Positions 48,201 to 57,283 of a DNA stretch of 64,000 bases are shown here, one piece after another. The notes under the pieces are model-generated. The model was not told the DNA's origin. It ran no database searches and was given only the letters and a program-made list of their open reading frames with translations. The first letter of the stretch is position 1. Each line of letters starts with the position of its first letter. This DNA comes from Aptenodytes patagonicus (taxonomy: Eukaryota > Chordata > Aves > Sphenisciformes > Spheniscidae): positions 6,182,001 through 6,246,000 of the forward strand of contig NC_134970.1 of NCBI RefSeq assembly GCF_965638725.1, given 5' to 3'. Made by a program: the position numbers and the translations under genes.

Positions 48201-50854
48201 TTTTGGGCTTGATTTTGCCTTGACTATACAGGTTAACCAGCTTGACTACAACACCTCCGACAAGCTCAAATTCTTCATCCATATATCCAAGGTGGTAGCC
48301 ACACACAGCCTTGTTATGGTGTAGGAGCTGCAAGGCACTGATGCTGAACTGGTTCCACCAGGTTTTAGCCATAGCCATGAGGTGGTTCTTCTGCCCAGAG
48401 AGCAAGTTTGCTACTCCGTATCTGAACTTCTCAGGGGGAAGTTCCTCCAGTCCGAATATCATCTATATATTGGTACAGTTTCACTTCTTGGGGGAATAAG
48501 ACCATCTGTAAAAGTTCAGCAAGTGCGGCATGAGCAATTGTAGGTGAATGTTCATACCCCTGTGGGAGTCTGTTAAAGGTGTATTGTACTCCCTCCCAAG
48601 TGAAAGCAAACTTCATCTCCAAACTCGTTATCCTCCTCCTTCAAGGGAACCATAAAGAACATGTATTTTACATCTCGCGCCGCCATCCATGGGTGTGCAG
48701 CTGCTTGCAGAGTAGCTGTTGAGTTTGCGATGTTTGGTACAGCAGCTGTTCGCGGGGCTGTATTGGCATTCAGGTGCCCATAATCGACTGTTAAACGCCA
48801 CCTCCCGTCTGGTTTCCGAACTGGCCAGACAGGTGAGTTATATGGGGAGTGTGTTCTGGAGATAATTTGTCATTTTTCCAAATCGGCTATGACTTCAGAA
48901 ATTCCGTTTCATGCCGCAGCAGAAATCGTACGTTGCGGTACATCAGGAATTTTTGACTCGGGGAGGGCAGGGGCTGTGCAAAGTGCACGCACTGCGGCCT
49001 CCTGATTTCTACCGGGGTTGGGATCGGTGTTTGAGCTGAAGGACCATGCGCTGCCATTCGACAGGCGCCAAGTTCGGCCGTTTAAAACATCGAAACCTAA
49101 AATATTTTCATGATGATCTTTAATTGCAAAGCGAGTAGTCGACATACGCTTCTCGCCCGGGAGCCATAAATTGACCTTGGCAGTTTGACACTCAACACTC
49201 GCCCCGTTCACACCGGTAATCTTAACTCTTTGTCGTCCGGATCGCATGCCCAGCTTCTTGGCATCTTGTTGTGTCAATATTGAAATTTGTGCTCCTGTAC
49301 CTATTAAAAACTTGACCAATTGTCCCTGAGGGCCAACTGGAATTAAAATGTACGGGCCATCATCGCTTACCCACTGATAAGCCTCCACTCTCCGGACAGG
49401 CAGGCCCAATTGCCTTCCGGACACTACACGTTTTTTGGCTTCGTGCCCTGCAATTCCTCCCTAAGGGGGCGGAAGGGGTTGTTTCCCTTTCTGGGCACTG
49501 GCGCAGGAGGAGTTGAAATACTCTCCTTCCTTTCACTGTTGTCTTGTTTCTGGAACGCTTCAGTCAGACTCAAGACAATGCCAGTGGGCTGACCTTGAAT
49601 CGCGGCTCTGGGAATGCCTAGGGCTAATGCATTCCTCCATACCTTTAGGTGCTCTTCAACGGCTTCCCAATTATGCCAATTGTCACGAGCCCATTCTTCT
49701 GAGAAGTTGGGACTCCATGCCTCCGTAAATAATCGGTGATACTACTTGCCATCCTGCCAACTACACCAATTTGTTGTGGATGGAGTGAGAGTGCACTTCA
49801 ATCGTAAGAGAGAAGCAACAATACACTTTATTGATAGAAAACAGTGAGTTAACAAAGTTCAATGGTAAATGCAACAATGGTTTAACAAGATCCCATGGCA
49901 GGGTACACTTCATTATTTAGTGCACAGAGGACAGGGTCAGACAAAACTGTCAGGGAGACCCTCCCGGTGAGCCATGAGGTTCAGAAAGGCCCCCCTTGCT
50001 TTCTAAACTCCTTCTCAGAGAGGAGTCTGGGTGCGGCTGGATCCAATCCTAGTCCCAGACTTGGCCAACGGTTTATGTCGAAAGGATTATAGATGCACAA
50101 TTAATCCTTTCTATCACTTAGCTAAGAGTTCAAAGTTTAGCATGCTGTTAGCCACTTACCGAGGATCTGCTGCGGCAAGGAATCTCTCAACCTCGAGGAG
50201 TAACCTTGGGAGGTGTCCCTACTCAAGGGGAGATCCCGCCGTGCAGCCCGCTGCCGTGCAGGAGAGCGCAACGGGCCCTGGGCTGTCCACTATTTATGGA
50301 GTAGGATGATTGACTTACAGTCATATTTGCATACCAGCGAGACGTCTGGGTCGCTGCGCCAGACAGCCCTTGGCTACCTTGTTGCCATCCGTCCCCAAAG
50401 TCCCCATAAGGTGGATGCAGCCGTCGGGACCCCCACTGGTGGTCATTGCTTACGCGGGGTGGGGGGAGCACACCGCCACAGTAAACGTTGTTGTGATTGT
50501 TCTTCGGAGATATGGAAAGCCAAAGTCTGAGAACCAGAGTCCCCTACTCCTAACGTTGTTCTTGTTGCCTGTAAATAGAAGCATTTTCTGGCACGCTTTA
50601 TAACTTCACCTGCTACTGTCATTGTGGGCTGTTGCACTGAAGTCGGGGAAGGACTTGCAAACTTTAATTCTTCTTTCCTTCTTGCCGTAGATGATACAGA
50701 TGACCCAATGGAAATAAAAGTAAAGCGTGACCACTCTGAAGAGAGCATATCAAAAGGAAAGGTGGCCAGGATGACAGAACAAACCGAGATCCCGTCAGGG
50801 ATTACCCGTTGGGAACCAAAGAATGGCAAAAGGGGAGAGCCAGAGGCCAGCTGA
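33225..50854 (+). CDS. CRY4: CRY4, cryptochrome 4 (flavoprotein photoreceptor)
   Basis: Photolyase/cryptochrome-family FAD protein; bird CRY4 binds FAD, is expressed in retinal cone cells and is a leading candidate light-dependent magnetoreceptor. Exons: 33225-33637, 34621-34737, 36453-36600, 37183-37323, 38176-38346, 38525-38665, 39179-39330, 41202-41299, 41824-41934, 50691-50854; 1656 bases, 551 residues, no stops or frameshifts. The N-terminal photolyase domain starts [10 protein letters not shown]; the FAD-binding helical domain includes [18 protein letters not shown] and [10 protein letters not shown]. Tetrad tryptophans sit at 318, 369, 372 and 395. Residue 319 is Arg instead of the Tyr reported in pigeon. 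The start chosen is the MPH methionine; 21 upstream in-frame codons cross the acceptor AG at 33200-33201. Odd points: exon 6 donor is AAG|gttcac, residue 428 at the exon 7/8 join is Trp where related proteins have Arg, and intron 9 is swollen by a provirus. Confidence 0.95.
39005..39182 (+). repeat. Source copy of a duplicated CRY4 intron 6 segment (includes exon 7 acceptor)
   Basis: This 178-base stretch is the end of CRY4 intron 6: polypyrimidine tract, AG acceptor and the first four bases of exon 7. A near-identical copy lies at 43094-43269 in the same orientation. Confidence 0.92.
39463..39560 (-). mobile_element. MIR-like ancient SINE remnant, antisense
   Basis: The plus strand has AAGGAAACTGAGGCACAGAGAA followed by a 'CCCATGGTTGCACAGGTGATGACCGAGCAGG'-type stretch, matching the reverse complement of the MIR core and tRNA-related region in order and spacing. 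MIR-like remnants are rare but known in birds. Boundaries are approximate; it lies in CRY4 intron 7. Confidence 0.5.
39740..39800 (+). mobile_element. MIR-like ancient SINE remnant, sense
   Basis: TCTCAGTTTCCTGATCTCTAA with flanking bases resembles the MIR segment CTCAGTTTCCTCATCTGTAA in sense orientation, 200 bases from the antisense remnant. It is short, so it is uncertain. Confidence 0.4.
40222..41103 (-). mobile_element. CR1 LINE, 5'-truncated, in CRY4 intron 7
   Basis: The left end begins with ATCATAGAATCATAGAATCA, the reverse complement of the CR1 3' tail, so the element reads on the minus strand. An open frame at 41009-40437 encodes the C-terminal part of the CR1 reverse-transcriptase protein (blocks [37 protein letters not shown]). 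The frame is partly broken compared with the copy at 45366. It is 5'-truncated near 41100, as usual for CR1. Confidence 0.92.
42877..43816 (-). repeat. ERV-A 3' LTR (940 bp, carries extra insert)
   Basis: It matches the LTR at 49772-50480 along its length except for an extra segment near 43094-43302 derived from CRY4 intron 6 plus about 33 further bases, and a short local duplication near 42920-42940. The minus-strand AATAAA (TTTATT at 42954-42959) fits an LTR polyadenylation signal. Confidence 0.9.
43094..43269 (+). repeat. Ectopic copy of CRY4 intron 6 3' end inside the ERV-A LTR
   Basis: About 98 percent identical to 39005-39182: I count three substitutions and a two-base shortening of a T run. 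It retains the pyrimidine tract and AG acceptor, in CRY4 sense orientation. The sister LTR at 49772-50480 lacks it, so it arrived after proviral integration. Downstream, 43270-43302 is extra sequence of unknown source. Confidence 0.92.
43919..45180 (-). pseudogene. ERV-A env remnant
   Basis: Broken open frames at 45149-44757, 44695-44471 and 44265-43954 show a glycoprotein-like pattern: cysteine-rich segments, N-glycosylation motifs, and in the last frame a hydrophobic anchor of about 20 residues (about 44082-44020) followed by a short basic tail. Order and position just upstream of the 3' LTR support env. Stops and frame changes separate the pieces. Confidence 0.65.
45185..46735 (-). pseudogene. 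ERV-A integrase remnant, split by a CR1 insertion
   Basis: The part at 46281-46735 shows the QIDYI-type and SDNGSHF-type blocks of the integrase core (two of the catalytic acidic positions) with stop codons. The part at 45185-45365 continues with the [12 protein letters not shown] block carrying the third acidic residue. A CR1 element separates the two parts. Confidence 0.75.
45366..46280 (-). mobile_element. CR1 LINE inserted into ERV-A integrase
   Basis: The 3' tail (reverse complement ATAGAATCATAGAATAGAATC) begins at the left. The minus-strand frame 46277-45459 encodes a 272-residue C-terminal piece of CR1 reverse transcriptase, open to its natural end. An 8-bp direct repeat CCCATTTA (45358-45365 and 46273-46280) flanks the element. 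It is less damaged than the copy in intron 7. Confidence 0.92.
46737..48007 (-). pseudogene. ERV-A reverse transcriptase C-terminal part and RNase H
   Basis: The long minus-strand frame 48007-47048 (319 codons) encodes the RT thumb/connection region (block [21 protein letters not shown]) and the first RNase H block (WFTDASA). A second frame 46964-46737 continues RNase H. The N-terminal RT part lies across the VAT1-like insert at 48441-48660. Frameshifts break the reading. Confidence 0.8.
48008..48437 (-). pseudogene. Processed VAT1-like fragment inserted in ERV-A pol
   Basis: The minus-strand frame ending at the stop 48075-48073 encodes about 120 residues matching the C terminus of VAT1, a zinc-type oxidoreductase-like synaptic vesicle membrane protein. 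Recognisable blocks are [35 protein letters not shown] and [10 protein letters not shown]. The protein segment would span several exons in the parent gene, yet no intron is present. About 50 bases of 3' flank follow the stop, without a poly-A tail. An 11-bp direct repeat CTTCTCAGGGG bounds it at 48008-48018 and 48427-48437, as expected of a target-site duplication. The frame is open across the fragment. Confidence 0.85.
48438..48660 (-). pseudogene. ERV-A reverse transcriptase palm fragment
   Basis: Minus-strand frame with LPQGYEHSP and YIDDI, the RT motif B and the catalytic YxDD box, ending at the insertion point of the VAT1-like fragment. Upstream (48661-48908) the RT continues in broken frames. 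Confidence 0.8.
48909..49424 (-). pseudogene. ERV-A protease and flanking region
   Basis: A 171-codon minus-strand open frame contains an aspartic-protease-like block in which the catalytic triplet reads GTGA ([11 protein letters not shown]) instead of DTGA/DSGA, so the active-site aspartate is lost. A second part resembles the flap and substrate-loop region of retroviral proteases. It overlaps the start of pol. Likely inactive. Confidence 0.7.
49425..49771 (-). other. ERV-A leader and truncated gag
   Basis: Just inside the 5' LTR on the minus strand, TTGGTGTAGTTGGCAGGATGG occupies the primer-binding-site position, though I cannot assign its tRNA. A start codon at 49752-49750 opens a frame of about 35 codons. 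Only about 300 bases separate it from protease, so nearly all of gag is missing. Confidence 0.5.
49772..50480 (-). repeat. ERV-A 5' LTR (709 bp)
   Basis: Pairs with 42877-43816. It ends ...CCGCCACA on the plus strand (TGTGGCGG on minus). A minus-strand AATAAA lies at 49832-49827. It is directly followed by the GTAAA target duplicate and then, 205 bases later, by CRY4 exon 10. Confidence 0.9.
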
Positions 50855-51670
50855 ACTGGACAAACTCTACTCGCTACTTCGTCCTGCAGATAGTGCCTCT
50901 TGTTTGTGAACTGACCTCCGAGAAAAGTGTTGTATCTTGAATGTGTTTGTTAGTGCAGTTACTTTGAATGAAATTGTCTGTCTGTGCGTGGCTTACAAGC
51001 CGTTTGTGGCAGCTGCTTGGTAAATTCAAGAGGTGACTGGTTTTGACAGGACATGATGCTATAGCATTGTTCAGATCCACCTGATGTTCATGCATCTGCA
51101 TAGTTTTAGTGATAAGTACTAGTCTTTCCAACATGCCAGATAAACGTCAGTTGAAGAATATATGCACGTTAATGTGATCACACATCAGTGTTAAAAGCTT
51201 GATTTGCCTGTCTCGTAGAGACGGAGGTTTAGGGATTTTCAGATGCCGTTTTTAAGTTCACAGTTTGTGCTTGCAGTCCCCAGTTTGGGGAGATAGAGCA
51301 GAATGCAGCCCGTTGTAAGGTTGTGTGTAGTTCTTACGACTTAAATGGGACTTCTTATGCATTTTAAGGGCAACGTTGCAAAATGTCTCACTGAATTAGG
51401 GCTGACTTACAACTTTCTTCACCATAACTCTCCTTCTTGGCTAATTCCTCTAGAACAGTAGGGTTGATATTATTTCTATCATGTACCACATATAAAAATT
51501 TACTCTTCCATTGAAATGTCTCATTGTGAAGTTTCACAAGGCTGGATTAGTCAATTATCTTTGTTATGGGTGGGGTTTTGGTGGGGGTAGGGGGATTGGA
51601 GTGGGTTTTTAATCACTGTAGGTGCTATTTTTGGTTTTAAAAGAAATAAAAATTATTTCTGACATGAAAA
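50855..51670 (+). other. CRY4: CRY4 3' UTR with polyadenylation signal
   Basis: About 800 bases of AT-rich sequence follow the stop codon. AATAAA at 51645-51650 in the context agaaataaaaatta is the best polyadenylation signal. No coding sequence is seen. Confidence 0.65.
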
Positions 51671-51741
51671 ATGTAAGGTCTCTAGAGCAATCTGTTATCA
51701 CAGTTGGCATCCATCTGTCCTCTTTGGAAACCTGGCTGCAA

Positions 51742-52237
51742 GAATCATAGAATCATAGAATCATTGAGGTTGGAAAAGACCTCTAAGATCATCGAGTCCA
51801 ACCATCAACCCAACACCACCATGCCCACTAAACCATGTCCCTCAGCGCCTCATCTACACGTCTTTTAAATACTTCCAGGGATGGGGACTCAACCACTTCC
51901 CTGGGCAGCCTGTTCCAATGTTTCACCACTCTTTCGGTAAAGAAATTTTTCCTCACGTCCAACCTAAACCTCCCCTGGCACAACTTGAGGCCGTTTCCTC
52001 TCGTCCTATCGCTTGTTACCTGGGAGAAGAGACCGACCCCACCTCGCTACAACCTCCTTTCAGGTGGTTGTAGAGAGCGATGAGGTCTCCCCTCAGCCTC
52101 CTTTTCTCCAGGCTGAACAACCCCAGTTCCCTCAGCCACTCCTCATAAGACTTGTTCTCCAGACCCCTCACCAGCCTCGTTGCCCTTCTCTGGACACGCT
52201 CTAACACCTCAACGTCCTTCTTGTAGTGAGGGGCAAC
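51742..52237 (-). mobile_element. CR1 LINE, short 5'-truncated copy
   Basis: Begins at the left with ATCATAGAATCATAGAATCATT, the reverse complement of the CR1 tail, and stops abruptly after the GTAGTGAGGGGC block. Minus-strand reverse-transcriptase C terminus only, partially open (52207-52016). It lies between the CRY4 3' end and ERV-B. Confidence 0.92.
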
Positions 52238-52288
52238 TCCAGCAGCAATTCAGTGCAGCCAGACTCCTTCACCTTGAAAGCATCCATA

Positions 52289-52836
52289 TGCAGCCTTATG
52301 TTTGGGTTAATACCTAGACCCTAGTCTTCATTGTTCTAGCCTGATTACCTTGTGTAAACAATGCCTGCCTTACAACCACTATGCCCTTGAAGAAGAGCTA
52401 AAAGACTGATAAAAGGGGAACATCCTGCCCTAGAAGGCGCCGGAGGCTGGACGCTTGCCAAAGAAACAAGAAGTCAGCAAAAAACTGCGGTAACTAGGGG
52501 AAAGGTAAAGGCGGCAGGGGGAGATCGCGACCACCGACGCAATTCAAGACTGGGAAGACTTGTCCCCCGCCACCTGCAAGGAGCGTGCGTGCTAATTTGC
52601 ATGGCAAGCGAGGCTAATTTGAAGATAACTAACCAATGAGCGTGAACTTAGGCGGGTTTTTGCTAATCACGTAACAATATAAATAGGCTGTAGTTCTTTT
52701 GTGTGGGGTGCTAGCTTTGTGGAATTACCACCTAGCACCCGTCTTTGCGCAAACATGAGAGAAATAAATATCTCGGCTCTGTGTGTAAGATTGGCTTATT
52801 GCACACCGGGTACCGGACCCCGCTTGTGGGACAACA
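52289..52836 (+). repeat. ERV-B 5' LTR
   Basis: Starts TGCAGCC and ends ACAACA. It has a CCAAT box at 52633-52637, a TATA box TATAAATA at 52678-52685 and AATAAA at 52763-52768, an orderly U3-R arrangement that appears intact. Confidence 0.93.
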
Positions 52837-52841
52837 GTTTC

Positions 52842-52859
52842 TGGCGACCAAGATGGGAC
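52842..52859 (+). other. ERV-B primer-binding site
   Basis: TGGCGACCAAGATGGGAC lies five bases after the 5' LTR, the expected position and TGG start of an 18-base primer-binding site. I cannot name the matching tRNA from memory. Confidence 0.6.
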
Positions 52860-53069
52860 CGCTATTTTAAGCCTTGCCTGGATTCTTCTGCTGCTCCAGA
52901 CGAGAGATGGGACCAGGAAGGACGCCAGCACGCACCGACCTTTTGATTGGGGAGTCCACTGGTTCCTCTCTGCAGACGGACAACAGGCAACTCAACAGCG
53001 CAACGCCAATACGAGATATTTAAAAAGAGGCAAGGGACTACAGAGGTAAGCAGCTGCTTTTGTGGAATT

Positions 53070-53253
53070 GCTCTGCATAAGACGCATCAAGAAAGGCCCG
53101 CAGCAGGAGCTTAAAAAGGATTCCTATTCTGACAGAGGGTCGGAATCTGGTAAGCCAAGTGGCTTAAATTTGCTCTCCGTAAGATACGCCAAGAGAGGCC
53201 CGCACTGAGAGCTCAGAGGAATCCTATTCCAACAGGGGGTCGGAATCTGGTAA
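53070..53253 (+). repeat. ERV-B leader duplication
   Basis: Two diverged copies of about 83 bases, 53070-53153 and 53172-53253, share the blocks 'AGGCCCGCA' and 'GGGTCGGAATCTGGTAA'. They sit just after a splice-donor-like site (AGAG|gtaagc, donor at about 53045). Confidence 0.8.
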
Positions 53254-53299
53254 TAGGGTGCGGCTGCCTCTACCGAAGTACCCCGTGTACTCCCTTAGG

Positions 53300-54010
53300 A
53301 TGCATCCTGAAAAATTGGAGAAGGTTTGGAGGGGATCCCCGAAAGAAAGACAAATTAAAAGCTTATTGTGCCCAATGGTGGCCGATGTACGAACTGGATG
53401 ATGGAGAAAAATGGCCAGAGAATGGATCACTGAATTATAACACTATTTTGCAGTTAATGCTGTTTTGTAGAAGGATGGATAAATGGGGTGAAGTTGCGTA
53501 CGTCAAGTTGTTTTTCGTTCTGAGGCATGATCATGAAACTCATCAAAAATGTAGACTGTTGATGGAAGATGCAGATGGGATGTATGTATTAGCAGACAGT
53601 GTTAATGGGCAAGGAAAGAAAAAAGGGTTGTTGCAAAGAAGGTGAAAAGAAATGCACCAAGGACAGCGGGGAGGCTGAGGATGTGCAGACAATCAGCCCC
53701 TGACATTAGAAAGAAGCTGCAACGGGTAGATGGAGCTGGAGGAATGTCTGTATCACAGCAGACAGAAATGGCATACAAGGTTTATAATAATAGAGGTAGG
53801 GGAAAAGGTGGACGGAGCGGCGTGGGGCGGGGAGTTAATTCCTCGAACCGTACTCCTTTGGGTCCTAATCAGTGCGCTTACTATAGAAAGGAAGGACACG
53901 GGAAATCTGAATGCCCACAGAAAGGAAGATCATTTGCTGAATGCTCAGGAGAAAGAGGGCAAGAATCAGATGCTAATCGGATCATGGGAGGGAGATCTGA
54001 TACTGAATGA
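53300..54010 (+). pseudogene. ERV-B gag remnant (matrix and nucleocapsid parts)
   Basis: Frame 53385-53645 resembles a gamma-type matrix/gag N-terminal segment. Frame 53642-54010 ends with a single CCHC-like knuckle in which the second cysteine is tyrosine (CAYYRKEGHGKSEC). The capsid region is nearly absent, so gag is deleted to about 650 bases. Confidence 0.7.
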
Positions 54011-54610
54011 AGGGGACCGGGGGAGAATATCAAGATTTCCCCAGCCGATCCCCTGGTTCCCATAAAGCTGGGGAACGAGGTTATAAATTTCTTACTAGAT
54101 AGCGGGGCAACCCATTCGCTAGTAACTAGTTGTAAAGGGCTTTAAGTAGAACCTATACGCCAATTGTTGGGGTCACGGGAAAGCGAGCTCTTAGGCCATT
54201 TTTAAAACCTATGGAATGCACAACTGGAAACACTACATTGACTTACGAATTTCTGTATCTGCCAGAATGCCCCGTCCCATTGCTGGGACGTGATCTATTG
54301 TGTAAACTGAAAGTGCAATTAACATTCTCTGATAAGTCCATTCAGTTACATGTGCCCGAGGAGACAGCGTGGAGAGCTCAACTGTGTCTATTGACTGAAA
54401 AGAAACAAGAAGGGACCAGAATCTCAGAGGAAACTTTGAATGCTATAATACCCCTGGTATGGGCTTCCAAGAAACCTGGATGAGCCAAGAACACTGTTCT
54501 GATAAAGGTCGAATTAAAATCGGAAGCTCAACCGGTAAGAAAAAGACAATACCCTATGAAATTAGAGGTTAGAGTGGGCTTAGAACTGTTGATTTATACT
54601 TTTATGCAGT
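54010..54610 (+). pseudogene. ERV-B protease and RT N terminus
   Basis: A retroviral aspartic protease motif (FLLDSGATHS) is near 54088-54117, soon followed by a stop. The frame 54211-54483 holds the protease C-terminal half and RT start; it ends at a TGA (54481-54483) after which the same frame continues. Confidence 0.75.
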
Positions 54611-55492
54611 ATGGACTGTTGTGGGAGTGCCAATCAGAGTACAATACTCCCATCTTACCAGCCGAGAAACCTCAAACTCGAATATCGATTGGTACAAGGC
54701 TTAAGAGAAATTAATAAAATCACAGTTGAGGTACATCCAGTTGTACCAAATCCCTATACCTTGTTGTCTGCAACACCCGAAGACATTGTGTATTTTACAG
54801 TGTTAGATTTAAAGGGTGCCTTCTTCTGCACTCCCCTGGAAGAGGAGAGCCAGAAGATTTTCGCCTTTGAATGGGAGAGTCCCACCACCGGAAGGAAGGC
54901 ACAGCTCTGCTGGACTGTGCTACCGCAAGGATTCAAGAACAGCCCGACCCTGTTTGGTAACGTACTTGCCAAAGAATTGGAAGAATGGCAAGGTAAGAAT
55001 CCTTCCACTACCCTGTTACAATATGTCGATGATATACTATTGGGGGCGAAGACTGAGCAGGAATGCAAAATTGCGACCATGGATTTGTTGAATTTCTTAG
55101 GATTGGCGGGGTACCGAGTATCCCAGAAAAAGGCCCAAGTTGTGCAGACAACCGTAATTTACCTGGGATTTCAAATATCTCAGGGAAAAAGGGAACTGGG
55201 CGTGGAAGGAAAGGAAGCTATTTGTCGAATAGCTTCTCCACGGTCTAAGAACGAACTGCGAGGATTCCTGGGAATAGCAGGGTGGTGCAGACTTTGGATA
55301 CCAAACTTCAGTTTAATTGCCAAACCATTATATGCTGCTATCAAAGGACTTGGGGAAACTTTGGAATGGACCCCAGAATGCCGGAAAGGATTCGATACCG
55401 TCAAAACTGAATTAATGAGGGCCCCCGCTTTGGGGTTGCTGGACCTGACAAAACCATTTACGCTATATGTGCATGAAAGGCAATGGCGTTAG
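54611..55492 (+). pseudogene. ERV-B reverse transcriptase
   Basis: A 293-codon open stretch covering fingers to thumb: LREINKITVEVHPVVPNPY, LDLKGAFF (first catalytic Asp), LPQGFKNSP, and YVDD at 55022-55033. It ends at a stop early in RNase H. Confidence 0.9.
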
Positions 55493-57283
55493 GAGTTCTG
55501 ACCCAGACTCTGGGAGACTGGAGAAGACCGGTAGCTTACTTCTCCAAACAGTTGGATGAAGTAAGCCAAGGACGGCCTGCATGTCTGAGAGCTGTAGCTG
55601 CAGTGGTGCTGCTAATTAAATAAGCCCAGAAATTAACCTTGGGGCAGCCTGTCATAGTTTTTGTACCACATGCAGCAATGGCTGTACTTGACCAAAAGGG
55701 GCACCACTGGATCTCTCATAGCAGGCTAGCCCAATGTCAGGTGGTGTTGATCGAACAAGACAATGTCACTAAAAATGTCTTCGACGTTGAATCCTGCCAC
55801 TTTAATGCCGATAGACGAGAAGGGAGAGCTAGAACACGACTGCCTACATGTTATCGAAAAGGTATATTCCAGCAGACCCGATTTGCAAGATGTACCATTA
55901 AGCGATCCAGAAGTTGAACTTTTCACAGATGGAAGCAGCTTCATGGTGAATGGAGAACGAAAAGCTGGATATGCCGTGGTAACTCTACAAGAAGAAGTCG
56001 AAGCATGAGCATTGCCACCCAATACCTCCGCTCAGAAAGCAGAAATCATAGCTACTACTCGAGCTTTAGAACTATCCAAAGATAAAAGAGTAAACATACA
56101 CACAGATTCCAAATATGGACCATTTGGAGTGGTCCATGCACATGGAGCCATTTGGAAAGAGCGTGGACTGTTATCCTTTCAGGGAAACCCTATCAAGTAT
56201 GGACCAGAGATTTCAAAATTGCTGCAAGATGTTTTAGGACCAAAAGAAGTTGCAATTGCACACTGCAAAGCCCACCAGAAAGGACAAACCAAGGTTATCA
56301 AAGGAAATCAAAAGGCAGATGAAACGGCTAAAAGCGTTGCTGAAAAGGAATCATTGATTGGAGCGTTGATTCCACTGAGAAAAGTTCAATGGGAACCTCC
56401 AAAATATTCTGAAAAGGAGGATCGGCTTGCCAAACATTCAGAATATACCAAAACAAGGGAAGGTTGGTGGATAGCTAAAGATGGACAGGTATTGATCACC
56501 GTCCCAATGGCAAGAGAAATATTGAAGAAAACCCATAGTGAATCTCACACGGGAGCAGACGCTCTAGTTGCGAGCGTCAAAAGATATGCTGTAGGACCCC
56601 AACTGCAAAAGTTAGCTGATATAATTGTACGGCAATGTCAGCGCTGTTGCAAGAATAATCCAAAAATCAAAAAAAAGCCCCCTTTTGGGGAAGTGAGACG
56701 GGGTCAAACCCCGGGGGAATACTGGCAAATAGATTTCTCTGAGTTACCAACATGTAACCAGTTTAAGTATCTCTTAGTGTTAGTTAATACTTTTTCTGGG
56801 TGGCCTGAAGCCTTCCCGCGCCGTACCAACAAATCCAGGGAAGTGGTTAAAATTCTGCTCAAAGAGGTGATCCCGAGATTCGGCATCCCTGAAGGGGTGT
56901 CATCAGACAACGGACCTCACTTTGTAGCGGAAATAGTTCAGGGGGTCTCTAAGTTTTTACAAATGCAGTGGGATTTACATACCCCTTGGAGGCCACAGTC
57001 GAGCGGGAAGGTAGAAAGGATGAATCAGACCCTAAAGAGACAGATCTCGAAGCTATGTCAGGAAACGCAAATGAAGTGGGTAGATGTCCTATCAATGAGA
57101 ATTTGGGTTACTCCTAGAGTAAGAGAAAAAGTGAGTCCTTTTGAAATACTGTATGGAAAACCATACCCTGTAAATGCGATGACAGGAGAAGAGGACCAAA
57201 TGCACGTGAAAGGAGATGGAATGCTGGTCAATTATTTATTATCCTTGTCACAGACTTTGTTCTTCCTTGCACAGGTACCTTAA
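55493..57283 (+). pseudogene. ERV-B RNase H and integrase
   Basis: RNase H continues in broken frames (LFTDGSS block near 55919) and then in the 423-codon frame 56012-57283. That frame includes the RNase H C-terminal part, the integrase HHCC zinc site (HSESH, CQRC), and the DFSE, SDNGPHF and GKVERMN blocks with all three catalytic acidic residues. Integrase is the best-preserved domain of this provirus. Confidence 0.88.

Larger units (their letters stand above)
42872..50485 (-). mobile_element. ERV-A, defective provirus in CRY4 intron 9, minus strand
   Basis: Two LTRs (42877-43816 and 49772-50480) bound the element. A 5-bp direct repeat GTAAA flanks it at 42872-42876 and 50481-50485. Ends are TG...CA. 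Reading on the minus strand the order is 5' LTR, very short gag remnant, protease, reverse transcriptase, RNase H, integrase, env, 3' LTR. Stops, frameshifts and three secondary insertions (VAT1-like fragment, CR1, intron 6 copy) make it inactive. The 5-bp target duplication excludes typical 4-bp gammaretrovirus integration. I could not assign it to a named avian family. It lies antisense to CRY4, which may limit its effect on splicing. Confidence 0.9.

Noticed and set aside
48073-48462. Considered as a functional VAT1-like gene
   Set aside because: Only a C-terminal fragment is present, inside a dead provirus, with no promoter or N-terminal domain.
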